From positions 137,397 through 201,396 of the forward strand of contig NZ_JOEZ01000006.1 in NCBI RefSeq assembly GCF_000721175.1: 64,000 nucleotides of DNA, in the 5' to 3' direction. Below the pieces are notes generated by a model, which did no database searches, was not told where the DNA came from, and was given only the letters and a program-made list of their open reading frames with translations. The DNA is from Streptomyces anulatus (GTDB lineage Bacteria > Actinomycetota > Actinomycetes > Streptomycetales > Streptomycetaceae). This document shows, piece by piece, positions 1 to 10,984 of this stretch. Numbering within the stretch: the stretch's first letter is position 1; each line of letters begins with the position of its first letter. The translations under genes were made by a program, and so were the position numbers.

Positions 1-1176
1 CCCAAGCAGATCAACAAGGTCCACGACCTGTGGATCGTCGGTGACACCGCGGTGCAGGCCCTGCACCGGAAGGTCACGGCCTACCGGCTCTCGGACGGTG
101 CCGAGGTCTGGAACGTGACGCTGCCCTCCTCCGTCTGCGAGACGCCGGCCAACCCGACGCCCGACGGCAAGGTCGTGGTCTTCCATCACGAGAGGCCGGA
201 CAACGAGCGGGGCAACCAGTGCAACCGGATGCAGATGATCGATCTGAAGACCGGGGAGCGGGGGTGGCACAAGGAGCTCGACGAGCCCGGTGACCGGGAC
301 AACACGTTCATCGTCCACAGCGCCATCAGCGGTGACACCCTGGCCGTCGCCCGGAACATGGTGGCCGTCACCTACCGGATGGACGACGGGAGCAAGCTCT
401 ACGAGATCCCCCGGGAGAACAAGAACAAGTGCGTCCCGGACGACGTGGCGGGCGGTGTCGCCCGGCTGCTGGTCAGCTCCGACTGCATGATCGCCATCGA
501 CCGGAGCAAGAACTACGGCCAGGTGCGCGAGCTCGACCCACGTACCGGCAAGGTCCTGTGGCGCTACCGGATGAAGACCGGCTGGAGCTTCGGCAGTCTG
601 ATCTCCATGGACCCGGTCGTCTTCACCACCTACGACAACGAGGACAGCGCGAGCGACTGGCGGATCACGGTCCTGGACCCCGGAGGCAAGCACCGCACCA
701 CCTTCGACGCCCGGGCCAAGGGCTTCGAGCACTGCGGCGGAGACGGGGCCGGCGGAGACATCCAGCCCTGCCGGGGCACCGGGGTCGGTAAGGGCCTCAT
801 CATGCTGGGCGGCACCGAACAGGTCGGCGCGTACGACCTGAAGACCGGGAAGTTCCTGTGGGGCATCAAGTCCGACGAGCTGCGCAGGCTGTATCCGCTG
901 CGCGCGGAGGACGGCAAGTCGATGCTCATCTACGAGGCGGCCACCTCACGCCGCCCCGGCCGGACCTTCCTCATGGGCCCGCGCGGCGCCGGCACGGAGA
1001 CGAACGTCGTGAGGCACCCGGTGGCGACCGCGCCGTACGAGTACGAGATGTCCATGGGGCACACGGCCTATGCCGACGGGCGGCTCGTCCTGACGTCGAC
1101 GCACGTGAGCGGCGACGAGAACCGGAAGCCCGTGCGCGAGGCCCGCATGCTGTCGTTCTCCCCCGGATCACCCTGA
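1..1176 (+). CDS. PQQ-binding-like beta-propeller protein (5' end outside window)
   Basis: The frame is open from base 1, so the start lies upstream of the window; at least 391 residues are visible. Propeller-blade signatures of the PQQ/quinoprotein type recur: DGAEVW, TGERGW, TGKVLWRY and TGKFLWG, each a small loop ending in an aromatic residue. Scattered cysteines (in SVCETP, NQCNRM, NKCVPDD, SDCMIA, EHCGGD, QPCRGTG) suggest disulfides and an extracytoplasmic location. The family usually acts as a binding scaffold rather than a true quinoprotein enzyme. Any N-terminal membrane anchor or kinase domain would be outside the window, so the function cannot be named. The gene ends 111 bases before the next gene on the same strand. 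Confidence 0.8.
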   Translation, partial: PKQINKVHDLWIVGDTAVQALHRKVTAYRLSDGAEVWNVTLPSSVCETPANPTPDGKVVVFHHERPDNERGNQCNRMQMIDLKTGERGWHKELDEPGDRDNTFIVHSAISGDTLAVARNMVAVTYRMDDGSKLYEIPRENKNKCVPDDVAGGVARLLVSSDCMIAIDRSKNYGQVRELDPRTGKVLWRYRMKTGWSFGSLISMDPVVFTTYDNEDSASDWRITVLDPGGKHRTTFDARAKGFEHCGGDGAGGDIQPCRGTGVGKGLIMLGGTEQVGAYDLKTGKFLWGIKSDELRRLYPLRAEDGKSMLIYEAATSRRPGRTFLMGPRGAGTETNVVRHPVATAPYEYEMSMGHTAYADGRLVLTSTHVSGDENRKPVREARMLSFSPGSP

Positions 1177-1287
1177 CCCACTCCGCGGCACCCTGACGGG
1201 AAGCGAGGGGTCGCCCCCGGCCGGGACGCGGGGGCCCGGCCGGGGGCCGGTCAGGGGTCTGCCCGGCGGGGCACTAACGTGCCGCGT

Positions 1288-2061
1288 ATGACGACTGCAC
1301 TGATCACGGGCGCGACGGCGGGCATCGGGGCCGCGTTCGCGCGGCGGCTCGCGGCCCAGGGGCACAACCTGGTGCTGGTGGCGCGGGACACCGCACGGCT
1401 GCGCGAGCAGGCCACCGAACTGCACGACCGGCACGGCATCGAGGCGGAGGTGCTGAGCGCCGACCTGTCCACGGACAGCGGGATCGAGGCGGTCGAGAAG
1501 CGGCTCGCGGAGCGCAGGCACCCGGTCGATCTGCTGGTCAACAACGCCGGGTTCGGCAACAAGGGGCGCTTCCTGGAGGTGTCCATGGCCGATGAGCTGA
1601 CGATGCTGAAGGTGCACTGCGAGGCCGTGCTGCGGCTGACCTCGGCGGCCGTCGCCGGGATGAAGGAGCGGGGCCGGGGCGGGGTCGTCAACGTGGCGTC
1701 CGTCGCGGCGTTCGTGCCGCGCGGTACGTACGGGGCGTCCAAGGCGTGGGTCGTGCAGTTCACCCAGGGCGCGGCGCGGGATCTGGCCGGGTCGGGGGTG
1801 CGGCTGATGGTGCTGTGCCCCGGGTTCGTCCGGACGGAGTTCCACGAGCGGGCCGGTATGGGCACGGACAACATCCCGGACTGGATGTGGCTCGACGCGG
1901 ACAAGCTGGTGGCCTCGGCGCTGGCGGATCTGGCCCGGGGGAAGACGGTGTCGATCCCGGACCCGCGGTACAAGGCGCTGATGGGGCTGGTCAAGATCGC
2001 CCCGCGGGGCCTGCTCGGCGGGGTCACCTCGCGGACGGGGCGTAAGTACGGTCCGCAGTGA
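1288..2061 (+). CDS. SDR-family short-chain dehydrogenase/reductase
   Basis: A 257-residue classical SDR. The Rossmann motif TGATAGIG lies at residues 7-14, NNAG at 85-88, the catalytic Ser near 138 and the catalytic YGASK (Tyr148, Lys152) follows. This is the complete Ser-Tyr-Lys set for NAD(P)-dependent oxidoreduction. ATG at 1288 is preferred over the in-frame GTG at 1279 because it puts the Rossmann strand right at the N-terminus, as is usual. The substrate cannot be read from the sequence; the sequence style resembles SDRs annotated as acting on acyl or keto substrates. No operon partner is evident, and the next gene is convergent. Confidence 0.88.
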   Translation: MTTALITGATAGIGAAFARRLAAQGHNLVLVARDTARLREQATELHDRHGIEAEVLSADLSTDSGIEAVEKRLAERRHPVDLLVNNAGFGNKGRFLEVSMADELTMLKVHCEAVLRLTSAAVAGMKERGRGGVVNVASVAAFVPRGTYGASKAWVVQFTQGAARDLAGSGVRLMVLCPGFVRTEFHERAGMGTDNIPDWMWLDADKLVASALADLARGKTVSIPDPRYKALMGLVKIAPRGLLGGVTSRTGRKYGPQ

Positions 2062-2139
2062 CCGCCTTGCGGCGACCGGTGCGGTACGGGTGCAGGAAGG
2101 CCGGTCCGACCGCGGGGGGCGTCACATGACCGCCCCCCC

Positions 2140-4032
<1,893 letters not shown>

Positions 4033-4054
4033 AACACAAGCAAACGTGGGTGAA

Positions 4055-4363
4055 TTACTTCTCGACGATCGCGAGGACGTCGCGGGCCGAGAGGACGAGG
4101 TAGTCCTCGCCGTTGTACTTCACCTCGGTGCCGCCGTACTTGCTGTACAGGACGACGTCGCCGGTCTTGACGTCGAGCGGAAGTCGCTCGCCGTTCTCGA
4201 AGCGGCCCGGACCGACGGCAAGGACGACGCCCTCCTGGGGCTTCTCCTTCGCGGTGTCCGGAATGACCAGGCCGGAAGCCGTGGTCTGCTCGGCGTCGAG
4301 CGGCTGGACCACAATGCGGTCCTCGAGCGGCTTGATCGCAACCTTGGAGCTGGTGGTCGACAC
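4055..4363 (-). CDS. groES: co-chaperonin GroES
   Basis: A 102-residue 10-kDa co-chaperonin that caps the GroEL ring. [19 protein letters not shown] near the N-terminus and the mobile-loop region [18 protein letters not shown] are typical, as is the C-terminal strand [16 protein letters not shown]. The GTG at 4361-4363 was chosen because it gives the usual actinobacterial length and has a GGGGGAG ribosome-binding site about 8 bases upstream; the longer open frame has no family similarity. It is the first gene of the groES-groEL operon. Confidence 0.96.
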   Translation of the reverse strand: MSTTSSKVAIKPLEDRIVVQPLDAEQTTASGLVIPDTAKEKPQEGVVLAVGPGRFENGERLPLDVKTGDVVLYSKYGGTEVKYNGEDYLVLSARDVLAIVEK

Positions 4364-4472
4364 GATCCGGTCTCCCCCTTCGGAGATCTCACGGGGTTTA
4401 ACAGTCTGTGGGTGGCGACCAGACCGATCCGTCGTCGCGGGTGCCGGACCTGCCCTGTCGCACAAGGTGGTG

Positions 4473-4499
4473 CTGGCACTCTCCAGGGGGGAGTGCCAG
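4473..4499 (-). promoter_or_regulatory. CIRCE operator (proximal, HrcA site)
   Basis: CTGGCACTC at 4473-4481, a 9-base spacer and GAGTGCCAG at 4491-4499 form a perfect 9-9-9 inverted repeat matching the CIRCE consensus (TTAGCACTC-N9-GAGTGCTAA) except in the outer bases. CIRCE is the DNA site of the heat-shock repressor HrcA. It lies downstream of the -10 element, where a bound repressor would block initiation or early elongation. Confidence 0.9.
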
Positions 4500-4506
4500 A
4501 CCTGAG

Positions 4507-4534
4507 ACTATGACCGCGATTAGCACTCGGTCAA
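4507..4534 (-). promoter_or_regulatory. groES-groEL promoter (vegetative type)
   Basis: On the minus strand TTGACC (4529-4534) and CATAGT (4507-4512) are separated by 16 bases. This is a good -35/-10 pair for the housekeeping sigma factor. The -35 box lies inside the distal CIRCE and the -10 lies between the two CIRCE copies, consistent with HrcA repression. Confidence 0.7.
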
Positions 4535-4546
4535 GCGGAGTGCCAA
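4520..4546 (-). promoter_or_regulatory. CIRCE operator (distal, HrcA site)
   Basis: TTAGCACTC at 4520-4528, a 9-base spacer and GAGTGCCAA at 4538-4546 form a second CIRCE. Its left half is a perfect consensus match. It overlaps the -35 element of the groES promoter. Paired CIRCE elements upstream of groES are consistent with tight HrcA control. Confidence 0.9.
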
Positions 4547-4927
4547 TTCACCACCCTCGCGCCGTCTCGATCGGGGCTCCATCGGGGCTCCATCGGATCA
4601 GCGTCCCGGCCAACGTGGGGGCGGAGTTCCGTGTTCCGAACGACGTTACGACGGTACGGAGATGACGCGTCCGGAGAGCCGCCTGCCCGGCAGCACGGGG
4701 TGTCCGCAGACAAGGCGTCCGCGCCTGCCCCTCCCAAGGACCCGGGCACGGACCGGATCCCGGCCATCGCTCTCGGCGTCTTCGCCCTCGTGGCCGCCTG
4801 CGTCGCGGTGACGTTGCCGCGCGGCCGGTGGCACCGGGCCTGCGGGACCCCCGCCCTGTCGCAGCGGGGGCGACAGGCAGCGGAGGCTGAGCGCGCGTGC
4901 GCGGCGGGTGCGGGGAAGGGGCGCGGG
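4547..4927. other. intergenic region with no supported gene
   Basis: This stretch of 381 bases lies between the CIRCE region and the deacetylase stop. The plus strand has an open frame from 4631 with one hydrophobic stretch (PAIALGVFALVAACVAV), but the frame runs on through the antisense of the deacetylase gene and has no natural end. No promoter, repeat or RNA gene was recognised. Confidence 0.4.
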
Positions 4928-5851
4928 TCAGACGTAGTCCTCCAGCTTCGCCACCGCGTATCCCTTGTCCGTGACGGTCTTCATGACCCGGCGGATCATG
5001 TCGGGCATCGAGCCCTTCCAGTCCTCCTTGCCCCGGAAGTGGGTGAGGACGATGTCGCCGGGGTGCAGGTCCCTGTCCCACTCGCGCCATTCCATGTGGT
5101 CGGGGAAGGCCTCGGAGGACCACAGGGGTACGGCGGTGATCCCGCAGGACTTGGCGACGACGAGGGTGTCGCGGTTGTAGTTGCCGTAGGGCGGGCGGAA
5201 GAGGGTGGGCCGCTTCCCGTAGTGCTTGAGGATCTTCTCCTGCTGGCCGCAGATCTCCCGCTTCTGCTCTGCGTGGGAGAGTCCGGGCAGATAGCGGTGG
5301 TTGAGCGTGTGGTTGCTGATGACCACCCCGCGCTGCTGCATCTTCTTGAAGTAGCCGTAGTCGTCGTTGATGACGTAGTCACTGAGGAACGCGCTGTACG
5401 GGATGTCCAGTTCGGTCATCATCCGCAGCAGCTCGGGGTCCTTCTCCGCCCCGTCGTCCATCGTCAGGAAGACGATCTTCTCCTTGGTCGGGACGGTGGT
5501 GAAGACGGGCGGCAGCCCGGCGTCGTCCCGGACCTCGAAGCCCTTGCGGGTGGTGATGCGCGGCTTCGTCTCCGGCGGTTCGGGGGCTGCGAGCGGGGTC
5601 TTGGCGAGCCCCCACTTCTTCGCGGCGACCGCCCGTGCGGCCTGCTTCTTCTTGAGCGTCTCCGCGTACGCGCCGGGGGCGCGGGCGGGCCCGGCCTGCG
5701 GGGTGGCGTCGCCCTGCTGGCCGGCGGCGGGTTTCGCGGGCCCGCCGGGAGCTCCCGCGCCGCTGCCACCCGCCTCCGCCGCACATCCGGAGGCGACGGC
5801 GGCGGCCAGCAGGGCCGCCAGCACGACACCGCCCGACCTGTGCCACTTCAT
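4928..5851 (-). CDS. polysaccharide deacetylase lipoprotein (NodB homology)
   Basis: A 307-residue predicted lipoprotein. A basic, hydrophobic signal ends at lipobox ASGC with Cys23, followed by a Gly/Pro/Ala-rich linker. The NodB domain covers about residues 120-305: motif 1 TMDDG (130-134, catalytic and metal Asp), motif 2 HTLNH (181-185, zinc His pair), motif 3 RPPYG (219-223) and the C-terminal LTHF histidine. These are the metal and catalytic residues of carbohydrate esterase family 4, which removes N-acetyl groups from chitin or peptidoglycan. It is probably anchored on the outer face of the membrane. The ATG at 5851 is set by the signal peptide. It is divergent from the methyltransferase gene. 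Confidence 0.88.
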   Translation of the reverse strand: MKWHRSGGVVLAALLAAAVASGCAAEAGGSGAGAPGGPAKPAAGQQGDATPQAGPARAPGAYAETLKKKQAARAVAAKKWGLAKTPLAAPEPPETKPRITTRKGFEVRDDAGLPPVFTTVPTKEKIVFLTMDDGAEKDPELLRMMTELDIPYSAFLSDYVINDDYGYFKKMQQRGVVISNHTLNHRYLPGLSHAEQKREICGQQEKILKHYGKRPTLFRPPYGNYNRDTLVVAKSCGITAVPLWSSEAFPDHMEWREWDRDLHPGDIVLTHFRGKEDWKGSMPDMIRRVMKTVTDKGYAVAKLEDYV

Positions 5852-5983
5852 GGCTGATTTTTCGTTTTGTCGTACTAGCTGCATGGCGCCGCATCCTGCC
5901 AGCCGTCGACCCGCTCGCCCTTTCGACACCGCGAGCAGCCATGCCCCGTCCCCCGGCCGGCCCACACCGGCGCACCGGCCACA

Positions 5984-7207
5984 ATGGACCGGGTGAACGC
6001 AACGACCCCCTCCGCCTCGGCCGACGACCCCGCCCGCGCCGCCTTCGCCGCGCTGCGCACCCCCGAGGGCGAGCGGCTGCTTGCCGAGCTGCGCGACCAC
6101 GACCCCGCCGACGAGCTGGCCACCGCGACCCGGCTGCGCCGCACGCACCCGGCGGAGCTGGTGTCGGCGGCCCTGGGCCAGGCCCGGCTGCGGCAGCGGG
6201 CAGTGGCGAAGTTCGGGACGGCGGACGCGTACCGGATGTACTTCACGCCCAACGGCGTCGAGCAGGCCACCCGCACCTCGGTCGCCGCCCACCGCGCCGC
6301 CCGGTTCGCCGGGCTCGGCGTGCGGAGCGTGGCCGACCTGTGCTGCGGCATCGGCGGCGACGCCCTCGCGCTGGCCCGCGCCGGGATCTTTGTGCTCGCC
6401 GTGGACCGCGACCCGCTGACCGTCGAGGTGGCCCGCGCCAACGCCGAGGCGCTCGGCCTGGACCGGCTGATCGAGGTGCGGTGCGCCGATGTCACGGAGA
6501 TCGACACCGCGGCGTACGACGCGGTCTTCGTGGACCCGGCGCGGCGGGGCGGCAGGGGCCGGATCTTCGACCCGGAGGCGTACTCACCGCCGCTGTCCTG
6601 GGCGACGGCCGCCGCGCTGAAGGCCCCCCGGGCGGCGCTGAAGATCGCCCCGGGCATCCCGCACGAGGCGATCGGCCCGGAGGCGGAGGCCGAGTGGATC
6701 TCGGACGGCGGCGATGTGAAGGAGGCGGTGCTCTGGTACGGGGAGGGCTTCGCGTCCGGTGCGTTCCGGGCAACGCTGCTGCCCTCCGGGGCGACCCTGA
6801 CCGCCCCGGCCCCGCTGCCCGCCCCGCCCGTGGGCCCGGTCGGGCGCTATCTGTACGAGCCGGACGGCGCGGTGATCCGGGCCCATCTGGTCGCCGACGT
6901 CGTGGAGCGGTGCGGCGGGCGGCTGGTGGACGAGACGATCGCGTACGTCACGAGCGACCGGCCGTACTCCTCCCCGTACACCTCGGGTTACGAGATCACC
7001 GATCAACTGCCGTTCAACATGAAGAAGCTGAAGGCGCTGCTGCGGGAGCGTCAGGTCGGTGTGCTGACCGTCAAGAAGCGCGGCTCGGCGGTCGAGCCGG
7101 AGGAGCTGCGCCGCCGGATGAAGCTGAGCGGGCCGAACGCGGTGACGGTGTTCCTGACCCGGGTGGCGGGGGCTCCGACGATGCTGATCGGCCATCCGCT
7201 GGGCTGA
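5984..7207 (+). CDS. class I SAM-dependent methyltransferase with THUMP-like domain
   Basis: A 407-residue protein. The Rossmann SAM-binding motif DLCCGIGGD lies at 118-126, the acidic strand end VDRDP near 140-144 and VDPARR at 183-188, in the place of the catalytic N/DPPx motif. The C-terminal third, containing ERCGGRLVDE and SPYTSGYEI, matches the THUMP-like domain found in a conserved actinobacterial methyltransferase family. THUMP domains bind RNA, so an RNA substrate is likely, but it is not established for this protein. An alternative start is the GTG three codons downstream. Confidence 0.82.
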   Translation: MDRVNATTPSASADDPARAAFAALRTPEGERLLAELRDHDPADELATATRLRRTHPAELVSAALGQARLRQRAVAKFGTADAYRMYFTPNGVEQATRTSVAAHRAARFAGLGVRSVADLCCGIGGDALALARAGIFVLAVDRDPLTVEVARANAEALGLDRLIEVRCADVTEIDTAAYDAVFVDPARRGGRGRIFDPEAYSPPLSWATAAALKAPRAALKIAPGIPHEAIGPEAEAEWISDGGDVKEAVLWYGEGFASGAFRATLLPSGATLTAPAPLPAPPVGPVGRYLYEPDGAVIRAHLVADVVERCGGRLVDETIAYVTSDRPYSSPYTSGYEITDQLPFNMKKLKALLRERQVGVLTVKKRGSAVEPEELRRRMKLSGPNAVTVFLTRVAGAPTMLIGHPLG

Positions 7208-7227
7208 ACCGGGGCGGGAACGTCTCC

Positions 7228-7390
7228 GAGCCTGTCGGGTGACCTCTGACCGGGCCGCCACGCCCTGGCACGCACGCTTCCGGCGTTGCCGAGACGCCCT
7301 GGCAGCTCCGCTACGAGGACATCCCGGCGCCCTGGAACCGTACGCACCGGACCGCGTCCGCTTTCCGGTCGAAGGCCACCCGACAGGCTC
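7228..7390. repeat. short element with 14-bp perfect terminal inverted repeats (MITE-like)
   Basis: GAGCCTGTCGGGTG at 7228-7241 is the exact reverse complement of CACCCGACAGGCTC at 7377-7390; 163 bases in all. The right repeat ends directly at the stop codon (7391-7393) of the adjacent minus-strand gene. No transposase is encoded inside. Size and ends resemble a miniature inverted-repeat element left by an insertion sequence. No target duplication is visible. Confidence 0.45.
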
Positions 7391-8135
7391 TCAGCGGTGG
7401 CCGGGTCCGCCGGCGCGGGTGAAGGGCGGGCGTGCGGGCTCGGGGCCCCGGGCCACGGCCGGCGACCGTCCGGCCTCGGTCCCGGTCCCGGTCCCTGCAC
7501 CCGTACCGGTCCCCATCAGGACGCCCACCACCCAGCGGCGGTGCGCCAGGGCCGTGACCGCGCCGATCAGCGCGGTCAGCCAGGCCACCATGCCGACGCC
7601 CATCACCAGGGCGACCAGCCCGTACGTCTCCCGGCCCGGCCGCGCGCTCGCGGGCCCGATGATGCACAGGGCCAGCCCCACCGCGCCCAGGGCGAACGAC
7701 AGCAGCAGCCAGGCGAGGCTCGTCCCGGGCATCCGCAGCCGCCGGTCGCGCTCCGGGTCGCGGGCCAGCGCACCCCAGGCGGTGAGCAGCGTGCGGACCT
7801 TCCGGTCCCGGGAGACCCCGACCCCGAGGAAGACGGCGGCCGGGATCAGGACCGCCGCGCCGATGACCAGGCTGGCGCTTCCGCCGATGACACTGGTGAA
7901 GTCGACCAGGTCGAGGGCCTGTTCGAACATGACGATGCCGGAGCCCACCAGGCTCCAGCCGATCGCGGCGAGCGCCCCCCCACATCCACAGCAGCCCGAG
8001 CCGCCCCGGCCCCACGTGCATCTTCACCAACTCGCCAAGGACCACCGCCCGGTCGGCGAGCATCGCCTCTCGGTCGGGCCAGGAGCGGATCTCGACGGGC
8101 GGCGGCGGAGGCGGGAGCGGGGCACGGCGTGGCAT
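7391..8135 (-). pseudogene. multi-pass membrane protein gene, frameshifted in a 7-C run
   Basis: The N-terminal part (MPRRAPLPPPPPPVEI and on to GRLGLLWMWG) and the C-terminal part (ALAAIGWSLVGSGIVMFEQ onward) lie in different frames. They join smoothly if one base is removed from the C7 run at 7975-7981. The joined product would be about 247 residues: a proline-rich cytoplasmic N-terminus, a segment with several hydrophobic helices (for example SLVIGAAVLIPAAVFLGVGV and AWLLLSFALGAVGLALCIIG) and a Gly/Thr-rich tail. The family was not recognised. The lesion may be a sequencing error or a real mutation. The gene 3' end abuts the inverted-repeat element. Confidence 0.6.
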
Positions 8136-8228
8136 GCGCAGAACACTACCGATCCGGCCCCGGGGGGCGCGCGCCCGTTCGGGGCCCCCGGGGCCCCGCG
8201 CAGGTCCGGACCCTCGGGCCGCGCCCGT

Positions 8229-8693
8229 TCAGGCGTCGCGCAGCGCCTGGATGTCCAGCTTGCCCATGCCGAGCATCGCCTTCATGGTCCGGTCCGCCTT
8301 CGCCGGGTCCGGGTCGGCCAGCAGGCGCGGCAGCTCGTTCGGCACGATCTGCCAGGACACCCCGAACTTGTCCTTGAGCCAGCCGCACTGCCCCTCCTCG
8401 CCGCCCTCGGAGAGCGCGGCCCAGAACCGGTCCACCTCGGCCTGGTCGGCGCAGTCGACGGAGAGCGAGATCGCCTCGGTGAACGGGAACTGCGGGCCGC
8501 CGTTGAGCCCCGTGTAGTCCTGGCCGGCGAGCCGGAAGTCGACGGTGAGCACGGAACCCGTCTCGCCGGGGGCCTCGGCGCCGTAGTAGGTGATGTCCCG
8601 GATGCGGGAGTCACCGCCGAAGATCGCGACGTAGTGCTCGGCCGCCTCCTTCGCGTGGCCGTCGTACCAGAGACAGGGGGTGATCTTCTGCAT
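8229..8693 (-). CDS. VOC-superfamily protein, PhnB-like
   Basis: A 154-residue single protein of the glyoxalase/VOC fold, close to the PhnB / 3-demethylubiquinone methyltransferase-like subgroup. The start QKITPCLWYDGHAKEAAEHY and the segment CGWLKDKFGVSWQIVP are characteristic of that subgroup. These small cytosolic proteins usually dimerise and bind metal or small ligands; no substrate can be assigned. It has its own upstream region, and the tail ends in LDIQALRDA. Confidence 0.85.
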   Translation of the reverse strand: MQKITPCLWYDGHAKEAAEHYVAIFGGDSRIRDITYYGAEAPGETGSVLTVDFRLAGQDYTGLNGGPQFPFTEAISLSVDCADQAEVDRFWAALSEGGEEGQCGWLKDKFGVSWQIVPNELPRLLADPDPAKADRTMKAMLGMGKLDIQALRDA

Positions 8694-9087
8694 GGTCTTC
8701 TCCTCGTCGGGCCGTCCACGCGTCCGGTCCTGGGGGTCCGGACGTCGTGGAAGGTAGACCGCCCCGGGCGCGGGAACTCATCGGACACGCCCCGGGGCAC
8801 GCGGCCCGCACCCGTGCGGCCTCAGCGGGAGGCCGCACCCCTGTCCTGCTCCACGGCCACCGGGCCCGCTCCCCGTCCCGCTCTTCCCCTCGCCGCCCAT
8901 GGCGTCCCCATTCCCCCACGCTTCCCTGACCGGGCCGGGGCGCAAAGCCGGGCCGGGCCGGGGCGCGGCAGGGCACGGCGCGGCACGGCGGGCCGGGGCG
9001 CGGCGGGCCGGGGCGCGGCGGGCCGGGGCGCGGCGGGCCGGGGCGGGCCGCGGCGGCGCGGCCTGGCGGCCGCGGCGGGGGTGCTGC
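8694..9087. other. intergenic region containing GC-rich tandem repeats
   Basis: These 394 bases lie between the VOC gene start and the stop of the ABM-like gene. Apart from the 15-base tandem array at 8986-9045 and related degenerate GGCCGGGGC units upstream, no gene, RNA or clear promoter was found. Open frames here have arginine/alanine-only compositions typical of spurious frames in very GC-rich DNA. Confidence 0.4.
8986..9045. repeat. four perfect 15-bp tandem repeats
   Basis: CGGCGGGCCGGGGCG is repeated four times without mismatch at 8986-9045, with degenerate copies on both sides. The number of units could vary between strains by slippage. No function is visible. Confidence 0.9.
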
Positions 9088-9360
9088 TCAGCCCACCGCC
9101 TCGAAGCGCCAGCGGTGCACCGGACGGGTGATCAGGGCGGCGTCGGGCTCGGGAAGCTCGGGGAGCTCGTCGGCGTACGAGGCGTCCTGCCACCACGTCA
9201 TCACCAGCACCCGGTCCTGCGGGGCGCGCAGCAGTTCGCGGCGGACGGGTTCGCGGGCCAGTTCTGCGGCCCGCGCCCGCGCCCACTCCAGGAGTTCACC
9301 GCCACCGCCCTCCACGGCGCGGGCCTCCCACATCAGGACGATGGTCGCGGCGGGGCTCAT
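9088..9360 (-). CDS. small ABM-like protein coupled to tsaD
   Basis: A 90-residue protein. The beginning ([19 protein letters not shown]), the central [10 protein letters not shown] strand and the overall size resemble a dimeric alpha/beta-barrel (antibiotic monooxygenase-like) fold; this is a weak family call. Its ATG overlaps the tsaD stop (ATGA), so it is translated with tsaD. No catalytic residues are recognised. Position suggests a conserved neighbour rather than a t6A component. Confidence 0.7.
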   Translation of the reverse strand: MSPAATIVLMWEARAVEGGGGELLEWARARAAELAREPVRRELLRAPQDRVLVMTWWQDASYADELPELPEPDAALITRPVHRWRFEAVG

Positions 9361-10466
9361 GAGTACAGGTTGTCCTTGCTGATCTCGTGCACGTGATCAT
9401 GCGTGTGCTGCTGGTGGGCCCCCGGCACATGCGGCTCCGTGACCGGCAGCGAGGAGTCGGCCGACAGCTCCAGGTCGGAGGGGCGGCGGTTGCGGGCGAC
9501 CATCTCGGCGCCGAGCGCCGCGACCATCGCACCGTTGTCGGTGCAGAGCCCGGGGCGCGGCACCCGCAGCCGGACACCGGCCCGCTCGCAGCGCTCCTCG
9601 GCCAGTGCGCGCAGCCGGGAGTTGGCGGCCACGCCGCCGCCGATCATCAGGTGGTCGACGCCCTCGTCCTTGCAGGCCCGGACCGCCTTTCGCGTGAGCA
9701 CGTCCACCACGGCCTCCTGGAAGGACGCCGCCACATCCCGTACCGGCACCTCCTCGCCCGCCGCGCGCCTCGCCTCGATCCAGCGCGCCACCGACGTCTT
9801 CAGGCCGGAGAAGGAGAAGTCGTACGGGGCGTCGCGCGGGCCGGTCAGACCGCGCGGGAAGGCGATCGACGTCGGGTCGCCCTCCTTCGCGAGGCGGTCG
9901 ATGACCGGGCCGCCGGGGAAGCCGAGGTTCAGCACGCGGGCGATCTTGTCGAACGCCTCGCCCGCCGCGTCGTCGATCGTCGCGCCGAGCGGCCGGACGT
10001 CGCTGGTGATGTCGGGGGCCAGCAGGAGCGAGGAGTGCCCGCCGCTGACCAGGAGCGCCATGGTCGGCTCGGGCAGCGGGCCGTGCTCCAGCTGGTCGAC
10101 GCAGATGTGCGAGGCGAGGTGGTTGACCCCGTAGAGCGGCTTGCCGAGCGCGTAGGCGTACGCCTTCGCGGCCGAGACGCCGACGAGCAGGGCTCCGGCG
10201 AGCCCGGGGCCCGAGGTGACGGCGATCCCGTCGAGGTCGCGGGCGCTGACGCCCGCCTCCTTCAGGGCGCGCTCGATGGTGGGGACCATCGCCTCCAGGT
10301 GGGCGCGGGAGGCGATCTCCGGGACGACGCCGCCGAAGCGGGCGTGGGTGTCGACGCTGGAGGCGACGGCGTCCGCGAGCAGGGTCGTCCCGCGCACGAT
10401 GCCGACGCCGGTCTCGTCGCAGGAGGTCTCGATGCCGAGTACGAGGGGTTCGTCGGCAGCCATCAT
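9357..10466 (-). CDS. tsaD: tRNA N6-threonylcarbamoyladenosine transferase TsaD
   Basis: A 369-residue member of the Kae1/TsaD family. It transfers the threonylcarbamoyl group from TC-AMP to A37 of ANN-decoding tRNAs in a cytosolic complex with TsaB and TsaE. The N-terminal nucleotide motif [10 protein letters not shown], the metal-binding HLASH (His116, His120) and the late motif CTDNGAMVA are all present. An unusual histidine-rich tail ([10 protein letters not shown]) follows the conserved domain. The first of two tandem ATGs (10464-10466) overlaps the rimI stop, giving translational coupling in tsaB-rimI-tsaD. Confidence 0.96.
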   Translation of the reverse strand: MMAADEPLVLGIETSCDETGVGIVRGTTLLADAVASSVDTHARFGGVVPEIASRAHLEAMVPTIERALKEAGVSARDLDGIAVTSGPGLAGALLVGVSAAKAYAYALGKPLYGVNHLASHICVDQLEHGPLPEPTMALLVSGGHSSLLLAPDITSDVRPLGATIDDAAGEAFDKIARVLNLGFPGGPVIDRLAKEGDPTSIAFPRGLTGPRDAPYDFSFSGLKTSVARWIEARRAAGEEVPVRDVAASFQEAVVDVLTRKAVRACKDEGVDHLMIGGGVAANSRLRALAEERCERAGVRLRVPRPGLCTDNGAMVAALGAEMVARNRRPSDLELSADSSLPVTEPHVPGAHQQHTHDHVHEISKDNLYS

Positions 10467-10984
10467 TCAGTCCCGGTTCCTGGTGCGTGTTCGGTTACCG
10501 CTGGCTCTTGCATGGTGAGGCGCATGACGAGGGCGTCGATGTTCCCCGGCTGGTAGTAGCCGCGCCGGAAGCCGATCGGCTCGAAGCCGAAGCGCTCGTA
10601 CAGCTTCTGCGCGCGGGCGTTGTCGACCCGGACCTCCAGAAGCACGGTGGCGCACTCGAAGGCGGTCGCGTGTTTCAGCAGATCGGTGAGAAGTTCGGAG
10701 CCGAGGCCGGTGCCCCAGGCCTCGCGGCTGACCGCGATCGTCTGGACGTCGGCCAGGTCACCGAGGGCGGCGAGCCCGGCGTAGCCGACGATGCGGCCGG
10801 TGGCGGGGTCCTCGGCGACGACGTAGCGGCGGGTGGCGCCGGGGCCGCGGGCGTGGGCCAGCTCGGACCAGAACATGCCGGGCGACCAGGCGTCGTCCGG
10901 GAACAGCGCGTGTTCGAGCTCCAGCACCGGTGCGATGTCCCACCAGCGCATCTCGCGCAGTACGGCGGCGGTGGCGGCGCTCAC
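10463..10984 (-). CDS. rimI: ribosomal protein alanine N-acetyltransferase RimI
   Basis: A 173-residue GNAT acetyltransferase. The acetyl-CoA loop [13 protein letters not shown] is followed by the terminal motif [17 protein letters not shown], which is very typical of RimI. RimI acetylates the N-terminal alanine of ribosomal protein S18 in E. coli. The GTG start overlaps the tsaB stop (GTGA) and the stop overlaps the first tsaD ATG, placing it inside a coupled tsaB-rimI-tsaD unit, the common bacterial arrangement. Confidence 0.93.
   Translation of the reverse strand: MSAATAAVLREMRWWDIAPVLELEHALFPDDAWSPGMFWSELAHARGPGATRRYVVAEDPATGRIVGYAGLAALGDLADVQTIAVSREAWGTGLGSELLTDLLKHATAFECATVLLEVRVDNARAQKLYERFGFEPIGFRRGYYQPGNIDALVMRLTMQEPAVTEHAPGTGTE

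Noticed and set aside
4631..5857. Long plus-strand frame with one hydrophobic segment upstream of groES
   Set aside because: It runs through the antisense of the deacetylase gene with a composition typical of GC-rich shadow frames and has no natural end.
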